Of a stretch of 35,130 nucleotides of DNA, positions 10,203-19,791 are shown piece after piece (position 1 is the first letter of the stretch; the number at the start of each line of letters is the position of its first letter). The stretch lies in NCBI RefSeq assembly GCF_000485595.1, contig NW_014577111.1, positions 350,477 through 385,606 of the forward strand, written 5' to 3'. Origin of the DNA: Priapulus caudatus. Its lineage: Eukaryota; Priapulida; Priapulimorpha; Priapulimorphida; Priapulidae. The notes under the pieces are model-generated. The model was not told the DNA's origin. It saw nothing but the letters and a program-made list of their open reading frames with translations, and ran no database searches. The position numbers and the translations under genes are program-made.

Positions 10203-10715
10203 GTAGACAGTATCAAAAACTAGTGTCATACGTAGACATTTTCCATACGGCTAATATATCTACAGGTACTGCACAGTGACACAAATGTTATTTCTGGAAA
10301 TATTACTAGAATAGGAAATAGTATCTATATATTAGTGCTTTTTAGGGAGTATAGACAGATATTTGTTAAACTATTCAAAGATAGATATACACATATATGT
10401 CTACTTAAAGGCTGTCTACCTAAGGCACTAAAGGCTACTGACTGTCTACTAGAGACCTGATTATCATACGGACGTATATATGTCACTTTTATAAAATGTG
10501 TTCTTAACAACACATTTAAGTTTTATCATATTTAAAAATGTTACAAGTCAATAGAGTGAGACACCTCTACTAAATAACACGACATAATTATAAATTTCAT
10601 GAAGAAACGGAAGTATAGCCATGCTAAACATTATAGGTAGACAGCAAATATTGTCTACCTAACAAATGCTGTCTACATAACGGCTGGGTTTTTTTACACG
10701 CGATGTCTACATATA
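10203..10715 (+). repeat. GTCTAC / GTAGAC motif cluster, copy B
   Basis: Counterpart of 3959-4462. The hexamers persist although surrounding sequence carries indels. Confidence 0.65.
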
Positions 10716-10975
10716 ATAGGATTAAGAACTATCCTAAGGAGGCCCTATTATTAAGGATTATATATATTGTGGTGTGGTGTGTATATATGTCTTGAGACTT
10801 ATATCCGCGTGTACAGGTACGGTGCGCGGAGCAGATAAAATAGCTCCGAATTGATCGTAGCGAGCTGATTTCCCTTCGATTCAGTCCTAATAAAATCTAA
10901 TTAGCCAAAGCCTTTCAATCACTTTTTTAAAATATCGCAGGCGCGTGTTGCTGCGCCATTCCGAGCATCGATCAT

Positions 10976-11115
10976 TCCTCCCTATCTCCCTCCATATCAG
11001 CACCATCCCATCCTCCGCTCGCTCCTCCTCCTCCCTCCTTCCTCCTTCTCTTCCTCCTCCTCCTCCTCGTTCCCTCATCAATCATTATCATCATCATCAT
11101 CTTCCTCCTCCTCAT
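10976..11115 (+). repeat. CTC-rich tract, copy B
   Basis: Irregular CCTCCT/CTTCCTCC and ATCATC repeats. Much shorter than the matching tract at 4720-4948. Confidence 0.85.
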
Positions 11116-11535
11116 CGATTCATCATTATCATCTCTATATCGCTAATAAATTAATGACACACATTGTGAGCATTTTTATTCGATAATTAAAGCGATTTCG
11201 TCCATCCGTTTCTGCCAATTATGATGAGCTATTGCCCAAAAGAAAGCACACGAAAAATTTGCTGAGTCAACATTGAGGGGTTTCGCAAAAATATCACACA
11301 ACTCGCGTCGAGATAATCGAGTAACTAACAGAGAATGTGGTGCGTCCGTTCACGTTAAGCTACTAGTTGAGTGTTTATACGTTTCTGGTCATCTAACCTC
11401 CGGAGACCTTATATAAATAGATGGGAAGTGGCAAAAGGGAGCATTTGGGCGGCGGGGGATGTTCAGTGGTATCGACAGATCGATGTGAGTGAACCAGATC
11501 CCCGCGATAGCGCCACCTACTCAACTATTTGTATT

Positions 11536-11689
11536 CGCTAAGACGTGGGGCGAAGCACATGTTGGCTAGTCCACATAAGTGTGAGGGCGTCAGTATTTGC
11601 TCAAACATTAAACCGCTAAGACGTGGGGCGAGGTACATGTTGGCTAGTCCACAATAAGTGTGCGTCAGTATCTTGCTCAAACATTAAAC
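11536..11689 (+). repeat. 76-bp tandem unit, 2 full copies (copy B)
   Basis: Unit 1 is 11536-11613 (78 bases) and unit 2 is 11614-11689 (76 bases). The end of unit 2 marks the end of similarity to copy A. Confidence 0.9.
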
Positions 11690-11740
11690 AAACACTCGTC
11701 AGGCAATAAGAGTTTTCTGCGCCAAAGCTAGCTTAGCTAG

Positions 11741-11801
11741 TAGAAACCTCCGTTCACCACTGACACACACACATGCGTGCGTGCGTGTGGGTGATCGTGC
11801 T

Positions 11802-11848
<47 letters not shown>

Positions 11849-11873
11849 ACATGTGCGCATATAGAAACCTCCG
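11741..11873 (+). repeat. GT microsatellite flanked by a 12-bp direct repeat
   Basis: A pure GT run (11803-11847) and CA/GCGT runs sit between two copies of TAGAAACCTCCG (11741-11752 and 11862-11873). Confidence 0.85.
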
Positions 11874-13479
11874 CACGCACAGAGGATTTTCACTGATTGT
11901 ACAGAATTTAATATGAAATGGTGAATTCCAACGCCCCATCGGAGTGCAATAGTGAATCATGTATAAATATAATATTGTTTTAAAACAACGACGGGGATGG
12001 TCTGAGCTAGGATCGGCAGATCAGCGCTGCGAAAATTTTTATGTTTACATTGATTGCGCATTAATATTTCATCGCGGCGGCTGCGAATAAACGAGCGTGC
12101 GAGATCAAACGTCGACGCCCGTAGGACACACGACACCTGCTGCAGGCGTGTAGGTGTAAGCCAAGCCGTAAAGGTGTGCTAAGCCACCATACCATACCAT
12201 GGTGGCTGGATGGATACACGCCCGCAGCGTGGCAGTACTGGAGGATGATGGTACTGATGAGACGCGCGAAATATTATTATTATCTTGCTATTGAATTCTG
12301 TCACTAATTAATGTTCGCACCACGCTGGTCTGCTCTAACATTATATATTTTAATTATCTGATATTATATTAATTAATATATTTTATAATAATTATATATT
12401 TTATAATTTATATTATTTATCAACAGTTGTGTAGCGGCGTGGGCTTCGCTCCACCCACTATGGCCACGGTTAGTTCGAAAGTAGTACCCTACGTGAATAA
12501 TTGAAACTATGACCAGTACATAGTCTGTAGGTGCTGTAAGTCAGTAGTGTGTGTCGTCATACGCTGCCATCGACTTGTCACATAATGAAGTTATTTTCTC
12601 AAAACATTGCATGTACTCACCTATTTGTTGTGTTCAGTTGTCGGTGTCCAGACACATGAAAGAAAAAAGAACAAAACATTATAAGATGTAAACAACAAAC
12701 ATTGTGAAATGTATTGTATAATGGCAAGAATCGCACTTTTAAAAAGCAGTTTTTAAATCTTTACATGTGGCTGGCGTTGATATACAAGGACGTGTACTGC
12801 GAAATATTTTGCTACTTATAACGCATTTCTCGTTGAATATTTCAGCGATCGATTTTCTCTTCACCGAATTGTCGCATATAATTTTTTTATGGCGGTGACA
12901 ACGTGATTGCCAATCAGTTTCTCATTTCGCCTCTCGAACCGCCTTCGTTATCGTAGAATTTAAAATGAAATTCTCATTTTCGCAGCTACTGTGTCATGGC
13001 GGCTACAGTAAGCCTTGGCAGTAGACAATGATGGCACATATAATGCGCATCCCGCACAAATTTGCATATTAAAGGCATGTATATAATTGACTGAAAGTAA
13101 CCTAAAGAAAGAAACAACGCCGGATATAAGGGGGGTGTCATGAATTCTGAGCACAAGGTGCAATAAAATCGCCATCGTAATCAGAATGCAAATAAATGCA
13201 AAGTTTTCTCTGCGTGCTTCATTAACGGATTTTAATCCCGTTCTCTCTTGATGATTCCCACCCGCGCACACGCGCCGTCTCACACGAAACTCCTTCTGCC
13301 CCGCCACTAAAACTGTAGCAAATAACTATAGATATGGTAAGCAACGCTCAGCGACAAGTGGCGCATGAATAATTGAACATTCTTCGACGCGGCAGCGTGC
13401 CAGCATCCCATCATAGAATTCCGATCTAATTTCCGCATTAATTACCTCTCACGGATCGAAGTGATTAATTATGATTCTC
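11874..13479. other. Single-copy non-coding stretch
   Basis: No credible coding frame. It holds a 9-bp-stem hairpin (AGCCACCAT 12182-12190 with ATGGTGGCT 12199-12207), a strongly AT-rich stretch (about 12280-12420), and two adjacent octamer-like sites (13186-13203). Confidence 0.5.
13186..13203 (+). promoter_or_regulatory. Paired octamer-like (POU) sites
   Basis: ATGCAAAT is followed after two bases by ATGCAAAG, a 10-bp repeat spacing of about one helical turn. ATGCAAAT is the classical POU octamer. Binding here is inference. Confidence 0.25.
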
Positions 13480-13513
13480 TATAAAGGCCAAACCCCGTGA
13501 GAAACGATCAGAA
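13480..13513 (+). promoter_or_regulatory. Candidate TATA/initiator core promoter
   Basis: TATAAAGG at 13480 and a TCAGA sequence whose A is at 13510, 30 bases downstream, the usual TATA-to-start spacing. No downstream promoter element or convincing first exon follows, so this may be chance. Confidence 0.2.
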
Positions 13514-14577
13514 GTCGAGCAGTAACAAGGAGTGCATCGCGCTCACACCACCAACCGATGGCGGGGGACGGAGCGCGTGAGTGCCTGCTATATGAGGCTG
13601 TTATTATTCGATAAAGTTGATCTGAGCGCAGCTTCAATTCCTAGGATCGGTGGGAAGAGAATAATTGCTAATGCGAGCCACCCTACTAGACGTGATGCGG
13701 CCATGATGCCGAGGCGCGCCGAGGATTGACAATTTGTGTCTTCCAATCACAGCCTACGCCGCACCCGTGTTTTATCAATTTGAAAGGCAGGACCCATTAC
13801 AGCACCAAATCGTCGATCTCAGGAACTAGGGCATTCTGATAGGCTAGAACGGTTTCCTACGATAGAGTTTGGCACAAATACGAAAATAACACGCTGTTTA
13901 GCGCACTGCGCTACGTCCTTCTGTTGCATTTTCGCATCTCCGTAATCGGAATAAGCCCCGCCTTCTTCGTTGATGGACATGAATGGGGCGTCACCGACGT
14001 GACCAGTTACTGTACCTATACTGTCGTTTGCCAGCCTGTTTATACTTTTCGTAAATAATGAAATTCCCGGCCGATGCATTTCGCATCGAAGTGGAAAATT
14101 TTCGGCATTTTCACTCGCTGTTGGAAGTGAACGAGTGCGTCATTCATTGAACATTGAAGTTGTTTCATGTGAAATTATAATTTTGTTGAAAAGTTATAGA
14201 GGGCGCTGTTAGCTAACCTGTGAAATGATGCTAACCAGAGACGTCTACACAGACTAGCGGATACATTATTATTATCCGTTAACCTGTGCTTCTACTGTTA
14301 ACTGTTAAAATTACATCCGATCACAGTAGTACTAGTAAGTTAATTTCTAACATTCGGTAATGTGTCTTTATGCATATCTTTATGTCTCAATGTGTCATTA
14401 TGTATTTATGCATATCTTTATGTCTTAGCATCTTTATTTATCCTAATATAATTACAAAGATTATAATTGGCGTGTTTGTTTACATATACTGATATAGCTT
14501 TGTGACGTACGGTGTTCGGGAGTTCTGCGATGATAACCTCGTAACTTCTCGATCATTGTGAAAAATGGTGTGAATAT
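13514..14577. other. Non-coding stretch, nothing recognised
   Basis: Frames are short and unremarkable. Repeated short phrases such as CATATCTTTATGTCT near 14370-14430 are low complexity. Confidence 0.5.
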
Positions 14578-14611
14578 TTATTTTTATTGAGACGTTCCAA
14601 GTGCTTGTGCT
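14578..14611 (+). mobile_element. Relic end related to the foldback transposon at 31956-33793
   Basis: TTTTTATTGAGACGTTCCAAGTGCTTGTG closely resembles the right terminus of the foldback element (33763-33793), including the final CCAAGTGCYTGTG. No matching left terminus was found nearby, so this is a single-ended fragment or a diverged copy. Confidence 0.5.
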
Positions 14612-14937
14612 TTCAACAGTCTTGTACTTCAATGCACGTACGTCAAGAGCCACAAACTCAACACAATTTCATCTATGTTATTGTTTACGCCTGAATGCGT
14701 GATTGATCAGGGAGGGGTGCATGTAAGAGGGAGACATTTTCTTTGGGGTTCCGAAAAACAATTCCACTTGACAATTTCATGGGCCATTTCAATTGGAAGC
14801 TGTGCATAATGGACCCCCAACAAGCCCTTTGACTGACTAGTCAAGAAATTCAAAGGTCTGTATATTGCTCTTATTTAGCCGCGAATAGTTCTTATTTAGA
14901 ACAAAGTCTATTTTATCTTCTAAAACTACAGACCATC

Positions 14938-15002
14938 CGCTGACCGCTGTGGAGACGTGCGCCGGGCCTCGAATTTTGCGCACGTCTCCACTGCGGACAG
15001 CG
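14938..15002. repeat. 25-bp imperfect inverted repeat (strong hairpin)
   Basis: Arm 14938-14962 and arm 14978-15002 are complementary over 25 bp with two mismatches, including 13 perfect inner pairs (TGGAGACGTGCGC with GCGCACGTCTCCA), around a 15-nt loop. It lies at the edge of a CpG-rich patch (about 14940-15090). It could be a small MITE, an RNA hairpin or a recombination remnant; nothing decides between them. Confidence 0.75.
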
Positions 15003-15389
15003 CTTCATACTTGAACATCCCCGCGGTCGCGTGCGCATATCCCGCGGAAGTGCGCGTCTCATCCGCGCGCAGCGCTCAGGATCAACAGCAAAGCTGTGCC
15101 ACGCAATCTTGTATCATGTCTCTCTGGACAATGCCACCACAATGCTTTACAACACAAAGCTACTCATTATGGTTCGAAAAATACAATGATAATACAATAC
15201 TACATAATGCTACATAATACTATACGAACAATACTAGATTGTACATAGGAATGCGTTGCGTGTAGAGTTCGATGGGAGAGCAAACGTTGAGTTGAAACGG
15301 CTCGAGCAATGTTTGTTACTTGGGTGTTATATGCATGAGGGTTATGAGGCAATCATCACGTAACCACGGCAGTCGAATCAAACGCCACT
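15003..15389. other. Non-coding stretch
   Basis: CpG-rich at the start, then ordinary sequence with repeated ACATAATGCTACATAATAC phrases near 15200. No gene seen. Confidence 0.4.
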
Positions 15390-15398
15390 CATACTAAG
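15390..15398 (+). repeat. Target-site duplication, left (9 bp)
   Basis: CATACTAAG, identical to 15956-15964 and directly abutting the inverted-repeat element. Confidence 0.75.
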
Positions 15399-15521
15399 GC
15401 TCATAGGGTCTATGTCCCCCAGGGTACTCCCGGAACGTACCCCGGGTAGCAAGTTTTTAAATTGTAGGATGGCGATTGAAGGATAGGACGGTTACTGATG
15501 ATGACGTAGGATGGTGACTGA

Positions 15522-15636
15522 TTAGGGTTAGGGTTAGGGTTAGGGTTAGGGTTAAGGTTAAGGTTATGGTTATGGTTATGGTTAGGGTTAAGGTTAGGAT
15601 TAGGGTTAGGGTTAGGGTTAGGGTTAGGGTTAGGGG
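15522..15636 (+). repeat. Interstitial telomere-like array 1
   Basis: TTAGGG repeats with TTAAGG, TTATGG and TTAGGA variants, about 19 units. It sits inside the inverted-repeat element, so it was probably carried there by transposition; it is not a chromosome end. Confidence 0.9.
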
Positions 15637-15755
15637 CAAGGTATTAAAGCACGAATAATTTATCAATCTTCAGTCGCCATCCTACGATTTAAAAACTCGC
15701 CCCCGGGTACGGTCCGGTATACCGGAACGTACCCTGGTAACTATTTGATATGGTT

Positions 15756-15808
15756 CGGGTTAGGGTTAGGGTTAGGGTTAAGGTTAGGGTTAGGGTTAGG
15801 GTTAGGGA
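15756..15808 (+). repeat. Interstitial telomere-like array 2
   Basis: About eight TTAGGG units with one TTAAGG variant, in the right half of the same element. Confidence 0.9.
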
Positions 15809-15955
15809 GTAGGCGTAGGCAACTCCCTAGACTCGTTAGTGGAGTAGGCGAGGTACGGTCCGGCGTATTAGATAGTACCAGGGTACGTTCCGGTATACCG
15901 GACCGTACCCAGGGTACGTTCCGGCAGTACCCTGGGGGACATAGACCCTCTCAGC

Positions 15956-15964
15956 CATACTAAG
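15956..15964 (+). repeat. Target-site duplication, right (9 bp)
   Basis: CATACTAAG, matching 15390-15398. Confidence 0.75.
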
Positions 15965-17680
15965 CTGTCTGTGCCGATAACATCAGAATACCGCCCGATA
16001 CGCACTCACGGTTTATGCAACGAAGTTGTGTAAACTAACAGATAATATCGAATTTATAAAAACTATTTGATGAAATATTTATAATCTAACGGTTATACTG
16101 GCTTGAAATGTGTACGGAGGAAATGGGAAATCGTATTTAATTCAAATATCACCATACAAGAGAATTTTCAATGAGAAATCTACTTAAGTATTTATTGTGG
16201 TAACCTTACTGCTGATATTATACTAACAAAGACATATTGTTAACAATATTTTTGTATTAGTTATTTATATTGCAACAAAACCAAGAATACTATTCAATAA
16301 TATTTGATGTTTTTCATAACGGACGTTGCCGCAGGTTTTAGGTTTGACATACCTGCGCCATCTGGTGAGCGCGTTTACAAACTATCTTGTATTTTTGCAG
16401 CTCGTACATCGTTAGTTAGCGTAAGCACTCGTTGTGGTAAGATTGATTACTAACCATTTAATAATTCCATGTGCGCGGAGATACTGAAAAACACTGTTCA
16501 GTGAGAGAAACATTGAACGAAAAGAAAGGTATAAAATAATAATATACGCAATCGTATAACCCGTACTTCGGGAGGATGCGAGGAGCAACAAAAGATGTAA
16601 ATGTTTTTACCACTGAATGTCAATCGCAATCCCACCAATTCTGAGATATTGCCATTTTATCAATTCGTGATGGGAACACGGGGGTGGGAGGGACACGAAA
16701 ACATTACAGTTCCCTAACAATGTTCATCATTGCTAACGGGCCTCTCATTCCGCACGCTAACCTTAACCCGATCATATTTCACAGCCTGTACTTATTCCAC
16801 CCCGTGTCGACGAACTCAATTTCTTCTGAAAATCCACGCACCTGGGAAACGCGCTGACCCATGTTGTATTACACACGCGAGTTAGTTTTTTGCTAAAAAT
16901 TGAGTCAGATCCGACCACGTACGCAAACACACGAAGAATCCCCCTGTGGTAAATGACTGTAAATATATATACTCATAACACGGCCCGATATTTTGAGGCG
17001 AAACTTGCGAGATCGTTCTAAGCTTTTGACCTCATTAGGAATTCTACACTTTTGTTAATTTATATTATCTTAGTGATTATCATTCACATCGGAGCAAAGC
17101 GTAATCCAAAAATCAATTTTGAGATAATTTCAGAGCTAATGGAAATGGGTGAATGGTTACCACCCTGCTTAATCTGCCTCGTACGTTAACTCTAAATATT
17201 AACTTTGCTCTCGAGTACGAAATGCGAACTGTGCTGCGTACTCAAATGATGAATTATGGTTTATGACATGACAACAGCTCATCATAGAAATAAATCGTCA
17301 GCTAAAACTTGCCGGTAATAACATTCCCAGAACGGCAGTCACCAGGGAAACCACAATTTCACAATCATTAATTCATGAGAAATTATAGCGCTAGCAACAC
17401 AGTATGGCCACTAATACCTGCAATGACAGCGAACCTTCCTAGTGCGCACGCACAGTACGATTACCCTGTCACGCGACCTCACTGTCACGTGAGGGAACGG
17501 AGGAGTGAGGCGTGCGGAGCAGCTGAGGAGATGTGGGAATGATGTGGGACAACTATTGATCAGCAGAGCAGCAGAGAGCGGGAAATATCAGTAGGTCACT
17601 TAAGCTTCGTGCTCATAATATTTGCATCCTAAAGTTAGCCTCACTCTCACGCAGATCACGCACATCGTTAAAGACGAACG
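15965..17680. other. Single-copy non-coding stretch
   Basis: AT-rich to balanced sequence with no supported coding frame. A 7-bp-stem hairpin (CGCAGGT / ACCTGCG) lies near 16332-16360. No repeats shared with other parts of the window. Confidence 0.5.
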
Positions 17681-17848
17681 CAAACTCCACGACAGATGGC
17701 GCTCTCGCGCTGGCTCAATTCTAATTGGTATTATCCTGACAAACTCCACGACAGATGGCGCTCTCGCTGGTATATCCTGAGTGTGGGAAGGGGCGCTGCA
17801 TGCAGTTTGTTATCCTGAGTGTGGTAAGGGGGCGCTGCATGCAGTTTG
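17681..17848 (+). repeat. Two adjacent short duplications (28 bp and about 37 bp)
   Basis: A 28-bp segment starting CAAACTCCACGACAGATGGC occurs at 17681-17708 and 17740-17767 (period 59). Next to it a 37/38-bp segment starting TATCCTGAGTGTGG and holding GGGGCGCTGCATGCAGTTTG occurs at 17773-17809 and 17811-17848. TATCCTGA also occurs at 17732, joining the two into one stepwise duplication. Confidence 0.85.
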
Positions 17849-19171
17849 AGGCGAACGTAGGGTCTAGCGTATACCAGTTTTCTGAGCAGGATTATTTTTC
17901 ACGAATGTTGAATGTTGCGAGTGAAAGTGTTGGAATCGACGCGCCTTATCAAAGTCAGATGATGAGATTGCCAATTTTTATATAAAACTATCTATGAGTA
18001 TGTCTTCTCTAACTTTAGAGCATAATTTCAAGAAAACATCATTTCATTAATTTTATATAGGAGCCACATATGTCATGCACATAGTCGACAGTCGATATGT
18101 CGACAGTCTCTATATACGGCTCTGGTCAGGCACGTCACATACCGCCATCTATTGGCTGAATTGAATTTCATTAGATTTACGTCAGTCAGATCATCCTACC
18201 GTTTTTAAAGCGGTCTTGTCAATCTACTGCGAGGAGCATTGACTGTCCATTTTGAAAGTAGAATTTCGACATCATATTTTTTTTGGCAGATACTGAGCAT
18301 GCGCGAACATACATGTGAGCCCATTGCACACCATAGGCAAATTCTGGGACGACTACGCGTCTCATCAAAGTCACATACTGAGAAAATAAGATTTTTTTAT
18401 ATAAAATTACGGCTTGAGTATTTGCCTTTTAAACCTAACGCAAAATTTCAACAAAACACTACACTGTACAGATGCGTATAGCGAGACGTACACGGTGGCT
18501 CCCCCTATGATCTATATCCTAACTAACGTTTACCGAGTAGACACAATTTCCAGACAATTTAACACGATTCGAAAAGCTATAATTAGCACAATATTGCTTA
18601 TTAGACCGGTCGCCATTAGCTGCAAATTATTTATGGCCAATAAAGCATAATGATACGCGGGGATTGCAAGTATTAGGCCCTACTCGGTGTAAAATTAATC
18701 ATGTTCGATAAACTTCATGCCGACCACAGACATGAAGATTGACACAACTACGCGTTGAATTTTTAAATTACAAAATTAATTACTATGAACTACCGGCGTT
18801 AATAACACTGGGAGTAATTAGTTAATTGAACCAATTAAATTAACCTAACACCGAGGCTCCGAGCTCCGTCGCTTGTGGCATGATCGATATTCTCCGACTG
18901 TGTCTAACATTGGTTCACACTCGCACACTCGCTATTCATCAGGGATTAAAGAGATGGGGCATTGCAGCGAACATAGAAAGTAGGATGCTCTCCATTGCCT
19001 GCTAAGATAGCGGGTTAACTACAAACTCTCCGTGCTCAGAATGCACGAAACGCCACCATTTTAGTGTCAACTACAAAGAATATAGACGCAAGTGTACACA
19101 ACTACTGCTGCACTATTTTCACGTATCGTTCGGAAATTCACGGGGATTAAATTTGTGATTATTTTCTCCTG
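17849..19171. other. Single-copy non-coding stretch
   Basis: No supported gene. About 18600-18880 is rich in TAAT/ATTA and holds TTATGGCCAATAAA, suggestive of homeodomain-type sites, but this is only motif density. Confidence 0.45.
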
Positions 19172-19184
19172 GTGTGTGTGTGCA

Positions 19185-19216
<32 letters not shown>

Positions 19217-19228
19217 TGCGTGCGTGTG
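19172..19228 (+). repeat. TG/GCGTG microsatellite
   Basis: TG run with a CA interruption, ending in GCGTGCGTGCG. Confidence 0.9.
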
Positions 19229-19374
19229 GCGAAGGTACCATCTGTAGAGGTCCCTGGCCCCGTCCGCGAAAAACCTTTTCCCACTTGAGTTCCGGACCCA
19301 CTATAGATAGTGTTTTGTAATATATGGTTCGTATATATATGGTTGGATTATAGTTAGCGTTACGGTTCGGGTAC

Positions 19375-19403
19375 GGGTTATGGTTAGGGTTAGGGTTAGG
19401 GAT
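19375..19403 (+). repeat. Short telomere-like run
   Basis: About four TTAGGG-like units preceded by GGTTCGGGTACGGG, similar to the lead-in of array 2 at 15751. Possibly a fragment of the same element family; no inverted ends were found here. Confidence 0.6.
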
Positions 19404-19791
19404 AAGGTGTATTCATTTTACATTGTTGCTTCGAAGAAGTCGAGTGAATAGAGTGCGCTGATTGGCTGTGAACTCAAGTGGGGAAAAAAAATTCGCGCCC
19501 CGTCCTTCCTCAGTCAGTACGCTGTACAGACACGTGATCTGTGCGTGAAATGTATACCGAGCGCACTATCAGAACCTAGAAGTTCCTTTCCAGTATTGTC
19601 ACATAGTCCGCACAGAAAGAATGGCGGTCAGAAATGTGACGTCATTAAATCAGATGAATGTGATGTCAGTAATTGCCACGTGGGGGCGCCATTAGCTACG
19701 AATTGGTCGGCTCGTGACGTAACGTCGGCTACGGATGGATGTCAGCTGTGCGCTTGTTTTATTTGACCAATGCCCCGATATCTGGTTAATT
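19404..19791. other. Single-copy stretch, no gene seen
   Basis: Ordinary sequence with several CG dinucleotides. It leads directly into the minisatellite. Confidence 0.4.

Larger units (their letters stand above)
6622..11689 (+). repeat. Large direct repeat, copy B
   Basis: Second copy of the block at 1-5467. Differences from copy A are mainly one-base indels in both directions, with few substitutions; for example near 11300-11320 each copy carries small indels relative to the other. Copy B keeps a perfect 44-bp palindrome (7219-7262) whose counterpart in copy A is disrupted, and it has a shorter, irregular CTC tract. It ends with a complete second 76-bp unit and then enters sequence not present in copy A. 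No gene is recognised in it. Confidence 0.95.
15399..15955. mobile_element. 557-bp inverted-repeat DNA element carrying TTAGGG arrays
   Basis: Termini start GCTCATAGGGTCTATG and end with the inverted counterpart; 23 bp are perfect (15405-15427 with 15927-15949). A second, internal inverted pair (15452-15481 with 15668-15697, 30 bp, two mismatches) encloses the first telomere-like array. The palindromic core CCGGTATACCGG occurs at 15714-15725 and 15890-15901 within repeated GGTACGTTCCGG-type sequence. A 9-bp duplication flanks the element. Long inverted ends with 8-9 bp duplications fit a non-autonomous foldback of the Mutator-like, Merlin-like or hAT-like type; no transposase is present, so the superfamily is not assigned. 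Confidence 0.8.

Noticed and set aside
9581-10279. Frames of about 185-211 codons on both strands
   Set aside because: They run through CT, TA and TG microsatellites and give Ser/Leu or Arg/Glu/Thr-His runs with TyrIle repeats; no gene signal.
15522-15808. A chromosome end
   Set aside because: The TTAGGG arrays are short, carry variants, lie inside an inverted-repeat element and are followed by 19 kb of unrelated sequence.
16401-16436. A 36-bp mini-exon between an acceptor-like TTTTTGCAG and a donor-like GTAAGA
   Set aside because: Only one frame is open, no neighbouring exons are recognisable, and such short signal pairs occur often by chance.
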